Of a stretch of 5,690 nt of DNA, positions 1-5,684 are shown one piece after another. The notes beneath the pieces are model-generated. The model ran no database searches. It saw only the letters and a list, made by a program, of their open reading frames with translations, and was not told where the DNA came from. The stretch comes from Fidelibacterota bacterium (GTDB lineage Bacteria; Fidelibacterota; Marinisomatia; Marinisomatales; UBA1611), in NCBI GenBank assembly GCA_002713885.1, contig PAVC01000034.1, positions 15,508 through 21,197 on the forward strand, read 5' to 3'. The position numbers and the translations under genes are program-made. Positions within the stretch are counted from its first letter, which is position 1, and each line of letters opens with the position of its first letter.

Positions 1-101
1 CGACGAACCTTTGCAGCTGCAACCATTTTCATTGCGCTGGTCACTTTCTGAATGCTTTTTACAGATTTAATTCTATCTCTTATATCTTTTAGACTCGCCA
101 C
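1..101 (-). CDS. atpG: F1Fo ATP synthase subunit gamma (AtpG), N-terminal fragment cut by window edge
   Basis: Only the first 33 codons plus two bases are in the window; the gene continues past position 1. The start is a GTG at 101-99, read as fMet. The peptide begins with Ala-Ser-Leu and continues as [20 protein letters not shown] and then KMVAAAKVR. This is the hallmark N-terminal helix of gamma (family pattern: K.IR.RI.S...T.KIT.AMKMVAA.K.R), which forms part of the coiled-coil shaft turning inside the alpha3beta3 head. The in-frame TAA of atpA two codons upstream rules out any earlier start, so the GTG is well supported despite lacking a Shine-Dalgarno sequence. The spacing to atpA implies termination-reinitiation coupling. 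Confidence 0.95.
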   Translation of the reverse strand, partial: MASLKDIRDRIKSVKSIQKVTSAMKMVAAAKVR

Positions 102-104
102 AGA

Positions 105-1628
105 TTATACCGCAAAACTATTTTTGAAATCAGAGATTGCTTTATCGAGTGCATCACTGTTTTCATCGCTGATGGTACCTTCATCTTTTATGGCTTTTAG
201 CTGGTCTGAAGCATTCGCATCAAGATATTCAAAAAGACTAGTCTCAAAATCAGCGACTTTTTCTACATCTATATCATCTAGATAACCTTTAGAAGCAGCA
301 AAAATTATTGCTACTTGTTTTTCTACAGCCATTGGAACATATTGATTTTGCTTTAATATTTCAACCATCCTCTCTCCACGAGTCAACTGATCGATAGTCG
401 ATTTGTCAAGATCTGATCCAAATTTGGCAAAAGCCTCTAGCTCTCGGTATTGAGCTAAGTCCAGCCTTAGTGTACCAGCAACTTTTTTCATTGCCTTGAG
501 CTGTGCATTACCACCCACACGAGAGACAGATAGTCCAACATCAATCGCTGGCCTGATACCCGAATTAAATAGATTTGTTTCTAGATAAATTTGACCATCT
601 GTGATTGAGATCACATTGGTAGGTATATATGCGGATACATCTCCCTCTTGAGTCTCAATTACTGGCAACGCAGTCAATGAGCCACCGCCATGATCTTCTG
701 ATAATTTAGAAGCTCTTTCAAGTAAACGGCTGTGTAAATAAAATACGTCACCAGGGAAAGCCTCGCGACCAGGAGGTCTTCGAAGCACAAGAGACATCTG
801 ACGATAGGCTACTGCCTGTTTGGATAGATCATCATATACAATCAAAGAATGTTGTCCATTATCCCTGAAAAATTCTCCCATAGCACAACCGGCATATGGT
901 GCAATATACTGTATTGGTGCAGGATCAGATGCGTTGGCAGCGACAACAATTGTATATTCCATTGCGCCCTGCGATTCTAACTCTGAAACCAGACTGGCGA
1001 CAGTAGATGCTTTCTGTCCTATGGCAACATAAACACAATAAACAGGGGCATCGGTTTCATGTGTATATTTTTGGTTTATGATTGCATCAATCGCCACAGC
1101 AGTCTTTCCTGTTTGTCGATCACCAATAATCAACTCTCTCTGCCCTCGACCAATAGGCACCATGCTATCGATAGCCTTGATTCCGGTTTGTAAAGGCTCC
1201 TTTACAGGACTCCGAGCCATGACTCCTAGTGCTTTTCGTTCAATAGGAAGTGTAGTAGAACTATTAATCGGGCCCTTACCATCTAAAGGTTGGCCTAGCG
1301 GGTTAACAACTCTACCAAGCATTTCTTTTCCTACAGGAACCTCTACCACTCGACCAGTCCTCTTGGCAATATCACCTTCCTTAATCAGCCTAGTCTCACC
1401 AAATAAAACAAGTCCAACATTATCTTCTTCAAGATTTAAAGCCATCCCAAATACATCATTTGGCAGTGCAACTAACTCCGAGCTCATAACGTTCTCAAGA
1501 CCTGACGCTCTAGCGACACCATCACCAACTTCGATTATTTCACCAACTTCAGAAACATCAATAGCGTTATCGTATTTTTCTAATTGTTCTTTCAACAATG
1601 CTGTTATTTGATCAGTTTTTATTTCCAT
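105..1628 (-). CDS. atpA: F1Fo ATP synthase subunit alpha (AtpA)
   Basis: Non-catalytic nucleotide-binding subunit, three copies per F1 head, 507 residues (E. coli 513). It has an N-terminal delta-contact helix and beta-barrel (about 1-95). In the nucleotide-binding domain (about 96-375), the P-loop is GDRQTGKT at 169-176 and the Walker B-like strand is SLIVYDD at 261-267. [12 protein letters not shown] at 283-294 is a conserved segment. The family signature begins at P360 and ends ...LSVS at 369, followed by the arginine finger R370, which reaches into the beta catalytic site (E. coli R376). The helical C-terminal domain runs from about 380 to 507. Every key residue is present. The ATG at 1628 follows an AGGA site by 4 nt. 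The TAA stop lies 3 nt before the atpG GTG, in the same reading frame. This is the least AT-rich gene here and the best conserved; the call is firm. Confidence 0.99.
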   Translation of the reverse strand: MEIKTDQITALLKEQLEKYDNAIDVSEVGEIIEVGDGVARASGLENVMSSELVALPNDVFGMALNLEEDNVGLVLFGETRLIKEGDIAKRTGRVVEVPVGKEMLGRVVNPLGQPLDGKGPINSSTTLPIERKALGVMARSPVKEPLQTGIKAIDSMVPIGRGQRELIIGDRQTGKTAVAIDAIINQKYTHETDAPVYCVYVAIGQKASTVASLVSELESQGAMEYTIVVAANASDPAPIQYIAPYAGCAMGEFFRDNGQHSLIVYDDLSKQAVAYRQMSLVLRRPPGREAFPGDVFYLHSRLLERASKLSEDHGGGSLTALPVIETQEGDVSAYIPTNVISITDGQIYLETNLFNSGIRPAIDVGLSVSRVGGNAQLKAMKKVAGTLRLDLAQYRELEAFAKFGSDLDKSTIDQLTRGERMVEILKQNQYVPMAVEKQVAIIFAASKGYLDDIDVEKVADFETSLFEYLDANASDQLKAIKDEGTISDENSDALDKAISDFKNSFAV

Positions 1629-1632
1629 AATT

Positions 1633-1636
1633 TCCT
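1633..1636 (-). promoter_or_regulatory. Ribosome binding site of atpA
   Basis: On the minus strand GTTAGGAAATT precedes the atpA ATG, giving AGGA with a rather short 4-nt spacing. It lies wholly within the 11-nt atpH-atpA gap and supports the ATG at 1628 as the start. Confidence 0.6.
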
Positions 1637-1639
1637 AAC

Positions 1640-2179
1640 TCATGTTTTCATTAAATCTAACTTGACGTTATTAATTTGACTTTTTATTGATGCATCTAAA
1701 TAAGTGTTCTCGATCCTTAGTTTTACGCCACCAATAAGTGATTCATCAACCTCAATAGAAAGATCTGTGTCTTTGCTTAATACTTGGTCTAATTTTTCTT
1801 TCATTATTGAAGCACCTTCTTTGTCAATCTCACTACTTACCACAGCATGAACAGATACTTTGTTTTTAATATTCTTATATTGTTCAATATAATATTTTTT
1901 TATACGGCTGATAGTTTTATTTGCCTGCATACCGCTTAGAAATGATACGATACCTAATACTAGGCTATGTACAGATGACCCCAAAACCTGCACTAATACT
2001 GTCAATTTTTGCTCTTGCGATAGACGTTTTGACTGAACAAAACTTTTGAGATCAATATTTGACCTAACAAGTTCATCTAGCAAAAAAATTGAATCTCGAA
2101 CCTCATCCAAAGCGTTTGCATTATTAGCACACTCAAATAGAACACTGGATAGTTGTTTTGCCGATTTATTAGGCTTCAT
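1640..2179 (-). CDS. atpH: F1Fo ATP synthase subunit delta (AtpH, OSCP family)
   Basis: Connector of 179 residues that ties the b-dimer stalk to the top of the F1 head. The N-terminal helical domain (about 5-105) carries the usual AKQLSSVLFECA opening, a variant of the family's 'YA.AL...A' pattern in which the tyrosine position is Leu. The C-terminal domain holds the OSCP/delta signature at 144-173 (DESLIGGVKLRIENTYLDAS...), which includes the diagnostic GG and D-x-S elements. The ATG at 2179 lies inside the end of atpF (11-nt overlap), preceded by a weak purine site GAAGAA 2 nt away, so translation is probably coupled to atpF. It ends with TGA, 11 nt before atpA. The length is normal and there is no sign of damage. 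Confidence 0.96.
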   Translation of the reverse strand: MKPNKSAKQLSSVLFECANNANALDEVRDSIFLLDELVRSNIDLKSFVQSKRLSQEQKLTVLVQVLGSSVHSLVLGIVSFLSGMQANKTISRIKKYYIEQYKNIKNKVSVHAVVSSEIDKEGASIMKEKLDQVLSKDTDLSIEVDESLIGGVKLRIENTYLDASIKSQINNVKLDLMKT

Positions 2180-2744
2180 AGTTCTTCAGTTTATTTATTG
2201 AGTCCTCTATGATTTTGGCATTATCATCTTTTGATATATTCTTCTCTAATATCTTTTCTGCCACATTAATAGATAAATCAACGACTTCTTGACGAATTTC
2301 TAATAATGCTTTATCTTTCTCAACACTGATCTGATTTTTAGCTTTTTCTAGCTGTCCATCAGCTTCTTCTTTTGCTTTCGATACAATATCCTCTTTTAAA
2401 TTCTCTGCTGCGGATTTAGCATCAGCAACAATAGTTTGTGCCTCCGTTCTAGCTTTTGATAGAATAGCCTCAGACTCTTGGTTTATTCCTTCGAGCTTCT
2501 GTCTAGCTTTTTCAGCAGACAATAATGAGTCTTCTATCTTTTTTTGTCTTTCATCAAGCATTGCCAACAATGGTTTCCATGCAAATTTTGCAAGAGCTAT
2601 TAAAAGCAACAGAAAGGTCAGAATGGTCCAAATAAATAGACCCGGGTCTAACTTTACAAGAGGATTCTGTTCTGATGAGGCTCCATGAGCGCCTGTTGAC
2701 TCATGAAGCACCTCATCACCTGGGATACTCCAATAATGATCCAT
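2169..2744 (-). CDS. atpF: F1Fo ATP synthase subunit b (AtpF)
   Basis: Peripheral-stalk subunit of 191 residues. Residues 1-32 are a polar periplasmic tail, longer than in E. coli b (156 residues in total). One membrane helix (about 35-57, GLFIWTILTFLLLLIALAKF) leads into FAWKPLL, the family's conserved exit from the membrane. From about 62 to 165 there is a long, charged, alanine-rich helix (many E, K, A; for example AEKARQKLEGINQESEAI) that would dimerise and run up the side of F1. The C-terminal 155-190 segment, including VAEKILEKNI, would contact delta. Only one b gene is present, with no b' paralogue next to it, so a homodimer is expected. The ATG at 2744 follows the atpE stops by 12 nt and lacks a Shine-Dalgarno sequence. 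A downstream GTG at codon 12 is a less likely start. The end overlaps atpH by 11 nt. Confidence 0.97.
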   Translation of the reverse strand: MDHYWSIPGDEVLHESTGAHGASSEQNPLVKLDPGLFIWTILTFLLLLIALAKFAWKPLLAMLDERQKKIEDSLLSAEKARQKLEGINQESEAILSKARTEAQTIVADAKSAAENLKEDIVSKAKEEADGQLEKAKNQISVEKDKALLEIRQEVVDLSINVAEKILEKNISKDDNAKIIEDSINKLKNYEA

Positions 2745-2756
2745 AGTATTCTATTA

Positions 2757-2972
2757 CTAGAGAATAAGCATCAAAAAGATGAATACCTCAGCAAGAATCG
2801 CCACACCTTCTAGAAGAAAGAGCGGGAGCTGAACTGCACCACTAATTTTATCAGCAGCCTCAGGCTGTCTAGCGATACCTTCCGCTGCTGCTGCTGCAAA
2901 TTTTCCAATACCAAGGCCAGCACCTATTACAGTTAAACCTAATCCTACTGGGACTAATAAAGTTGCATCCAT
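2757..2972 (-). CDS. atpE: F1Fo ATP synthase subunit c (AtpE)
   Basis: Rotor-ring subunit of 71 residues, a two-helix hairpin. Helix 1 (about 4-31) holds the glycine repeat GAGLGIG (17-23) and then five alanines (26-30). The polar loop is R35-Q36-P37, and helix 2 spans about 43-70. The ion-carrying carboxylate is E55: it lies 20 residues after the loop arginine, as does D61 in E. coli. Known Na+-binding c subunits have Gln 13 residues before the loop Arg and Ser after the Glu; here these are I22 and G56, so H+ coupling is expected. Helix 2 also contains Q48, P50 and a second acid, E62, which are unusual (see findings). The ATG at 2972 has the best Shine-Dalgarno sequence in the window. The gene ends in three consecutive in-frame stops (TAG TAA TAG), 12 nt before atpF. 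Intact. Confidence 0.98.
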   Translation of the reverse strand: MDATLLVPVGLGLTVIGAGLGIGKFAAAAAEGIARQPEAADKISGAVQLPLFLLEGVAILAEVFIFLMLIL

Positions 2973-2980
2973 TATATATT

Positions 2981-2989
2981 TCCTTTTTT
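2981..2989 (-). promoter_or_regulatory. Ribosome binding site of atpE
   Basis: On the minus strand the sequence reads AAAAAAGGA, then eight A/T bases, then the atpE ATG. AAGGA at this spacing is the best Shine-Dalgarno sequence in the window. The whole 24-nt atpB-atpE gap is A/T-rich and should be unstructured. E. coli atpE also has an efficient, A/U-rich initiation region that raises synthesis of the multi-copy c subunit; a similar purpose is inferred here. Confidence 0.7.
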
Positions 2990-2996
2990 ATTTTAG

Positions 2997-3917
2997 TTAA
3001 TGATGTACGTTAATTGCCATCCCGACAAACACAGCTGTTAATAAAGTAAAAACATAAGCCTGCACGAGAACAACAATAATCTCTAAACCAGAGATTGCAG
3101 TTGACATTGGAATTGAGATAATTGCTACTCCGATCCCTGCAAATGCACTGTGAAACTTTTCTCCGATAATTGCCATTAATGATAATAATGCTAAAATAGC
3201 AATGTGCCCCCCAGTCATATTAGCAGCTAAACGCATAGTAAGCGCAAATGGCTTTACCAATAATCCCATGATTTCGATGGGAATCAAAATAATATAGATT
3301 GGCCAGGCTAAACCATGAGGAACAAGGTTTTTCCAATGCTTAATAAAACCATGCTCTCGTACGCCCGCGACTATTATGGCAAAAAATGTGATTGTAGCAA
3401 GTCCTGCTGTAACATTGAAATTTCCAGTTGCAGTGACTCCGCCATGCAATAGATTATTTATAAAAGAATCTGGACTCGTTTGAAAAATAAATCTGTCGAG
3501 AAGACCAATAAGGTCAAATATTGGAATCATACCTATGCCATTTGCGAAAAGTATAAAAAAGAAAAAAGTGAGAAAGAGCGGTGTCCATGTCATTACCCAC
3601 TTTGGGCCAACATTAGGACTAGAAATAGCATCACGAATAAATTCAACTATATATTCAATCATTATTGCCCATCTAGACTTTTGTTTACCATTACTTTTCA
3701 CATATCTCTGGATAGGAAAGATGATGACAGTTGCAACAATGATTGCAACAAGCCAAAGCATAAAAACATGCTTTGTAATGGAAAAATCTATGCCAAATAA
3801 TTTTGGTACATGAACAATCGGATGAGCGATATCTGAGTTTGATACATGATGTATAATATTGGGTCCAACTTGTTCTAAAACAGTTAGTCCACTATTATCT
3901 GTATTGGAAGCAACCAT
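2997..3917 (-). CDS. atpB: F1Fo ATP synthase subunit a (AtpB)
   Basis: Stator membrane subunit forming the two ion half-channels beside the c-ring. It has 306 residues against 271 in E. coli; much of the extra length is the N-terminal region (1-47) and the loop around 138-170. Helices lie at about 48-68, 110-132, 170-186, 203-222, 228-252 and 258-300. The essential arginine is R229 in LTMRLAANMTGGH (E. coli R210), with N233 matching N214 and Q286 (VQAYVF) matching Q252. H238 and E279 occupy the E. coli E219 and H245 positions, a swapped pair. The NGIGMIP motif at 126-132 and TGNFNVTAGLA at 164-174 are typical of FCB-group a subunits as I recall them. The ATG at 3917 is the only sensible start: an in-frame TAG lies five codons upstream with no NTG codon between. 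It has no clear Shine-Dalgarno sequence. The product is intact and the call is firm. Confidence 0.98.
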   Translation of the reverse strand: MVASNTDNSGLTVLEQVGPNIIHHVSNSDIAHPIVHVPKLFGIDFSITKHVFMLWLVAIIVATVIIFPIQRYVKSNGKQKSRWAIMIEYIVEFIRDAISSPNVGPKWVMTWTPLFLTFFFFILFANGIGMIPIFDLIGLLDRFIFQTSPDSFINNLLHGGVTATGNFNVTAGLATITFFAIIVAGVREHGFIKHWKNLVPHGLAWPIYIILIPIEIMGLLVKPFALTMRLAANMTGGHIAILALLSLMAIIGEKFHSAFAGIGVAIISIPMSTAISGLEIIVVLVQAYVFTLLTAVFVGMAINVHH

Positions 3918-3940
3918 TAGATGTTCAAGCTATTTAAGTA

Positions 3941-4291
3941 TTACCTACCCTGAATTTTCTTTAAAACTACAGCCTCCATCATATGAAGAACTATAAATGA
4001 GAGCGTAAAACTACACATAAATGGAACCGGTTTAAAAGAATAAACAGTGAAAATTGTTATAATAAATGCGCCATAAAAAATAAATTTAATTACAAAGCCT
4101 CTAACAAGAATTCTATTCAACCTAATTGCTCCATTATTAGAATATTTTATCATAAAGAATATTGTTATAAAACCAACCAAAACTGGGCCTAATAACCCAA
4201 AAAATATTTCACTAATCATGTTATCAAAAAACCTTGAAAAAATTCCTGCTATACCAATTAAAAATATAACCGTATATATGTATAACATCAT
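3941..4291 (-). CDS. atpI: AtpI-like ATP synthase accessory protein (four-helix membrane protein)
   Basis: 116-residue hydrophobic protein with four predicted membrane helices, at about 3-18, 29-49, 66-85 and 90-108, and a basic cytoplasmic loop (NRILVRGFVIKF, 59-70). Topology, length, the R/K-rich entry to helix 3 and the position just before atpB fit the ATP synthase I family, whose members assist c-ring assembly or stability and may move Mg2+. Sequence conservation in this family is low, so the call rests partly on position. The reading frame stays open to 4357, but a start there would overlap atpZ by 70 nt. The ATG at 4291 makes an ATGA overlap with the atpZ stop and is preceded by a weak AAAAGAA, so it is preferred; a second ATG follows at once at 4288. 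The overlap suggests coupled translation with AtpZ, giving matched amounts of the two proteins. A 23-nt gap separates it from atpB. Confidence 0.75.
   Translation of the reverse strand: MMLYIYTVIFLIGIAGIFSRFFDNMISEIFFGLLGPVLVGFITIFFMIKYSNNGAIRLNRILVRGFVIKFIFYGAFIITIFTVYSFKPVPFMCSFTLSFIVLHMMEAVVLKKIQGR
4286..4291 (-). promoter_or_regulatory. ATGATG start/stop overlap joining atpZ and atpI
   Basis: On the minus strand the six bases read ATGATG. The TGA inside them (4290-4288) ends atpZ, the first ATG (4291-4289) is the preferred atpI start, and the second ATG (4288-4286) is a backup in-frame start. Such overlaps normally couple translation of the downstream gene to termination of the upstream one. 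Confidence 0.65.
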
Positions 4292-4536
4292 TTCTTTTGA
4301 GCGTTTATTGTCTTTAATAATTGATAAAACCCTAAAAACATTCCAAAAAACAAACATAATAAAAATATTATTGGAAAGGTGTCTAGATTTTTATCCAAAT
4401 AATACCCTAGCCCTGATAATAAAATAATTGAAAAGAATAATGAGTATGATGCTGACATAATTGGCGCAGCTTTAATAAAAATTTTTTGCAAATAGTATAA
4501 ATTGCTTTCATCAGAATTCTTATTGTCGTAATTCAA
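4288..4536 (-). CDS. atpZ: AtpZ/AtpI-type small membrane protein (ATP synthase accessory, ATPase gene 1 family)
   Basis: 82-residue protein with two membrane helices, at about 26-46 and 54-75, joined by a short loop. The core GLGYYLDKNLDTFPIIFLL (42-60), followed by a glycine-containing second helix, fits the AtpZ (Gene 1) family found ahead of atpI/atpB in many F-ATPase operons. In Bacillus, AtpZ with AtpI has been linked to Mg2+ uptake supporting the synthase; the exact role elsewhere is unsettled. The start chosen is a TTG at 4536, 4 nt after the bactofilin TAG. An in-frame TGA lies just upstream with no ATG or GTG between them, and the first in-frame ATG is codon 27, inside the first helix. 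An internal TTG at codon 16 (about 4491) is an alternative. No convincing Shine-Dalgarno sequence is visible. The stop overlaps the atpI start. This protein is distinct from the alphaproteobacterial zeta inhibitor that is also sometimes called AtpZ. Confidence 0.82.
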   Translation of the reverse strand: MNYDNKNSDESNLYYLQKIFIKAAPIMSASYSLFFSIILLSGLGYYLDKNLDTFPIIFLLCLFFGMFLGFYQLLKTINAQKK

Positions 4537-4540
4537 TGAT

Positions 4541-4903
4541 CTAGGCGTTCACATTTTCTGCGTTAATACTGCCAACTAAATCACATTGGCCTTCAAACTG
4601 TGCACCGTCTTCAATATGCAGTTTTCTATAACTAATATCTCCCTTTAAAACACAATTTTTCCGCAAAATAACTTGTCCCTCAGATTTAATATCACCAATG
4701 ACAGTTCCTCCAATTCGAACGCTAAAGCCTTCTATGTTACCCTGTACTAATCCATTTTTTGCTACCCGTACAGGACCTTTAGTAATTACATCCCCGTATA
4801 TTTTACCATATATAATTAAGCCTTGTTTAAGCCTAATCGGACCATTAACTGTCGCATCGGGACCAATCATAGTATGAACATTTTTATAATTTGATTTATC
4901 CAT
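4541..4903 (-). CDS. Bactofilin (polymer-forming cytoskeletal protein, DUF583 family)
   Basis: Cytoplasmic scaffold protein of 120 residues. Bactofilins form filaments from right-handed beta-helix subunits and recruit envelope enzymes. The core runs from about 13 to 108 and shows the family's short rungs, with turns carrying glycines (for example G33, G37, G43, G55, G66, G70, G76, G88, G100, G105) between hydrophobic beta stretches. The late-core segment KGDISYRKLHIEDGAQFEG (88-106 region) closely matches the family consensus. Flanking tails are short and there is no signal peptide or membrane helix. The ATG at 4903 lies inside the end of the M23 gene (8-nt overlap) and has no clear Shine-Dalgarno sequence, so translational coupling to the peptidase is likely. 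The immediate start context (ATAATAATG followed by an A-rich stretch) resembles that of the M23 gene. Known bactofilins, such as Helicobacter CcmA, work with M23 peptidases in cell shape; the same partnership is inferred here. Confidence 0.93.
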   Translation of the reverse strand: MDKSNYKNVHTMIGPDATVNGPIRLKQGLIIYGKIYGDVITKGPVRVAKNGLVQGNIEGFSVRIGGTVIGDIKSEGQVILRKNCVLKGDISYRKLHIEDGAQFEGQCDLVGSINAENVNA

Positions 4904-5684
4904 TATTATTTGAAGTTAGGTCTGTTTCATTATATTCAGGGAAATATATTAGTGGATTAATTGACTTATTGTCTTTCCAAATTTCAAAATGTAAATGAGG
5001 ACCGGATGAAATACCCGTATTACCAACTAGCCCAATTACTTCGCCTTTCTTTACCATATCTAATTGAAATCTTAGATTTTGTTGATTGTGCCCATATTGA
5101 GTGAAATACCCATCGCCATGGTGTATTATAATTAGATTTCCCATCTCATAGGTCCATCCAGAAAATACAACTAATCCTGAAGCAGAAGCTTTTATTGGCG
5201 CTCCTTGTTTTGCAACAATGTCAATCCCACCATGTTTATTATCAGTTATAGAAAATCTGCTACCCATGCGCTGACTTATATAGCCTTCTATAGGAGCGAT
5301 TGATGGAATATTATCAGTAAAAGAAATAAAATTATTTTGATCGGGTATTACCATTAAAATGCTATCCATAATTTCTGGTATTTCATTGAAATTCAATTCC
5401 AATCCCAATGAGTGTCTCACAAATTTATCCATTTGCTTTATTCTATTAAGATCTTGACTAAGTTCAACAACTTTTAGACGTTCTTGGGCAAGAACCTCAT
5501 ATTTTTTTTCTAATTCATCATATTTGAAAATATTAGGAATAGAACGAATTGAAATAAAAATAACTATAGTGAGGATAATTGCCGCCGAAATGAATATATA
5601 TTTCAATAAATTTTTGCTGACAGTATATGACCTAGTTCTTGAGTCATCTTCTGGAATAATTAATAAAGTAAATTTTTTATTCAT
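4896..5684 (-). CDS. Membrane-anchored M23 family (LytM-type) metallopeptidase
   Basis: Predicted zinc endopeptidase of 262 residues that would cleave peptidoglycan cross-bridges or stem peptides in the periplasm. Residues 1-28 are a polar, probably cytoplasmic segment (TLLIIPEDDSRTRSY). Residues 29-47 form one membrane helix with no signal-peptidase site that I can see. Residues 54-90 are a charged helix or coiled coil. The LytM domain spans about 132-246. Its motifs are complete: H151-x3-D155 and H232 fit the zinc ligands, and H199 (in YGH) and H230 (in GPHLHFE) fit the catalytic histidines, so activity is expected. The ATG at 5684 is only 6 bases from the window edge, so its ribosome site is mostly unseen and a start further upstream cannot be excluded. 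The gene overlaps the bactofilin gene by 8 nt. M23 peptidases paired with bactofilins are known in several phyla as cell-shape modules. The family call is firm; the exact substrate is unknown. Confidence 0.93.
   Translation of the reverse strand: MNKKFTLLIIPEDDSRTRSYTVSKNLLKYIFISAAIILTIVIFISIRSIPNIFKYDELEKKYEVLAQERLKVVELSQDLNRIKQMDKFVRHSLGLELNFNEIPEIMDSILMVIPDQNNFISFTDNIPSIAPIEGYISQRMGSRFSITDNKHGGIDIVAKQGAPIKASASGLVVFSGWTYEMGNLIIIHHGDGYFTQYGHNQQNLRFQLDMVKKGEVIGLVGNTGISSGPHLHFEIWKDNKSINPLIYFPEYNETDLTSNNNG

Noticed and set aside
104..109. Perfect TATAAT on the minus strand just upstream of atpG, a possible internal promoter
   Set aside because: It falls in the last codons and stop of atpA. The region 16-18 bases upstream has no good TTGACA-like box, and such hexamers are common by chance in AT-rich DNA.
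52..285. 77-codon plus-strand open frame over the atpA/atpG junction
   Set aside because: Antisense to the well-supported ends of atpA and atpG; no ribosome site or recognisable domain.
771..776. AGGAGG on the plus strand resembling a strong ribosome site
   Set aside because: It is the complement of the conserved Arg-Pro-Pro-Gly codons of atpA, with no start codon at a suitable distance downstream.
1078..1611. 177-codon open frame on the plus strand opposite atpA
   Set aside because: It lies wholly antisense to the highly conserved atpA, has low-complexity Ser/Pro/Thr-rich content and matches no family I recognise. It is a shadow of atpA codon composition.
2757..2972. Possible Na+-coupled ATP synthase
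   Set aside because: The known Na+ ligands of subunit c (Gln in helix 1, Ser after the Glu) are replaced by I22 and G56, so proton coupling is the better reading.
2973..2996. The atpB-atpE gap as a terminator or processing hairpin
   Set aside because: The 24 bases are A/T-rich with no inverted repeat of useful length; the gap is better explained as the atpE initiation region.
3480..3813. Two overlapping plus-strand open frames opposite atpB
   Set aside because: Both are antisense to an intact atpB, and their Lys/Ile/Cys-rich compositions reflect the complement of membrane-helix codons. No start signals or family features.
4218..4427. 69-codon plus-strand open frame opposite atpI/atpZ
   Set aside because: Antisense to two supported genes in AT-rich DNA; no family match or start signal.
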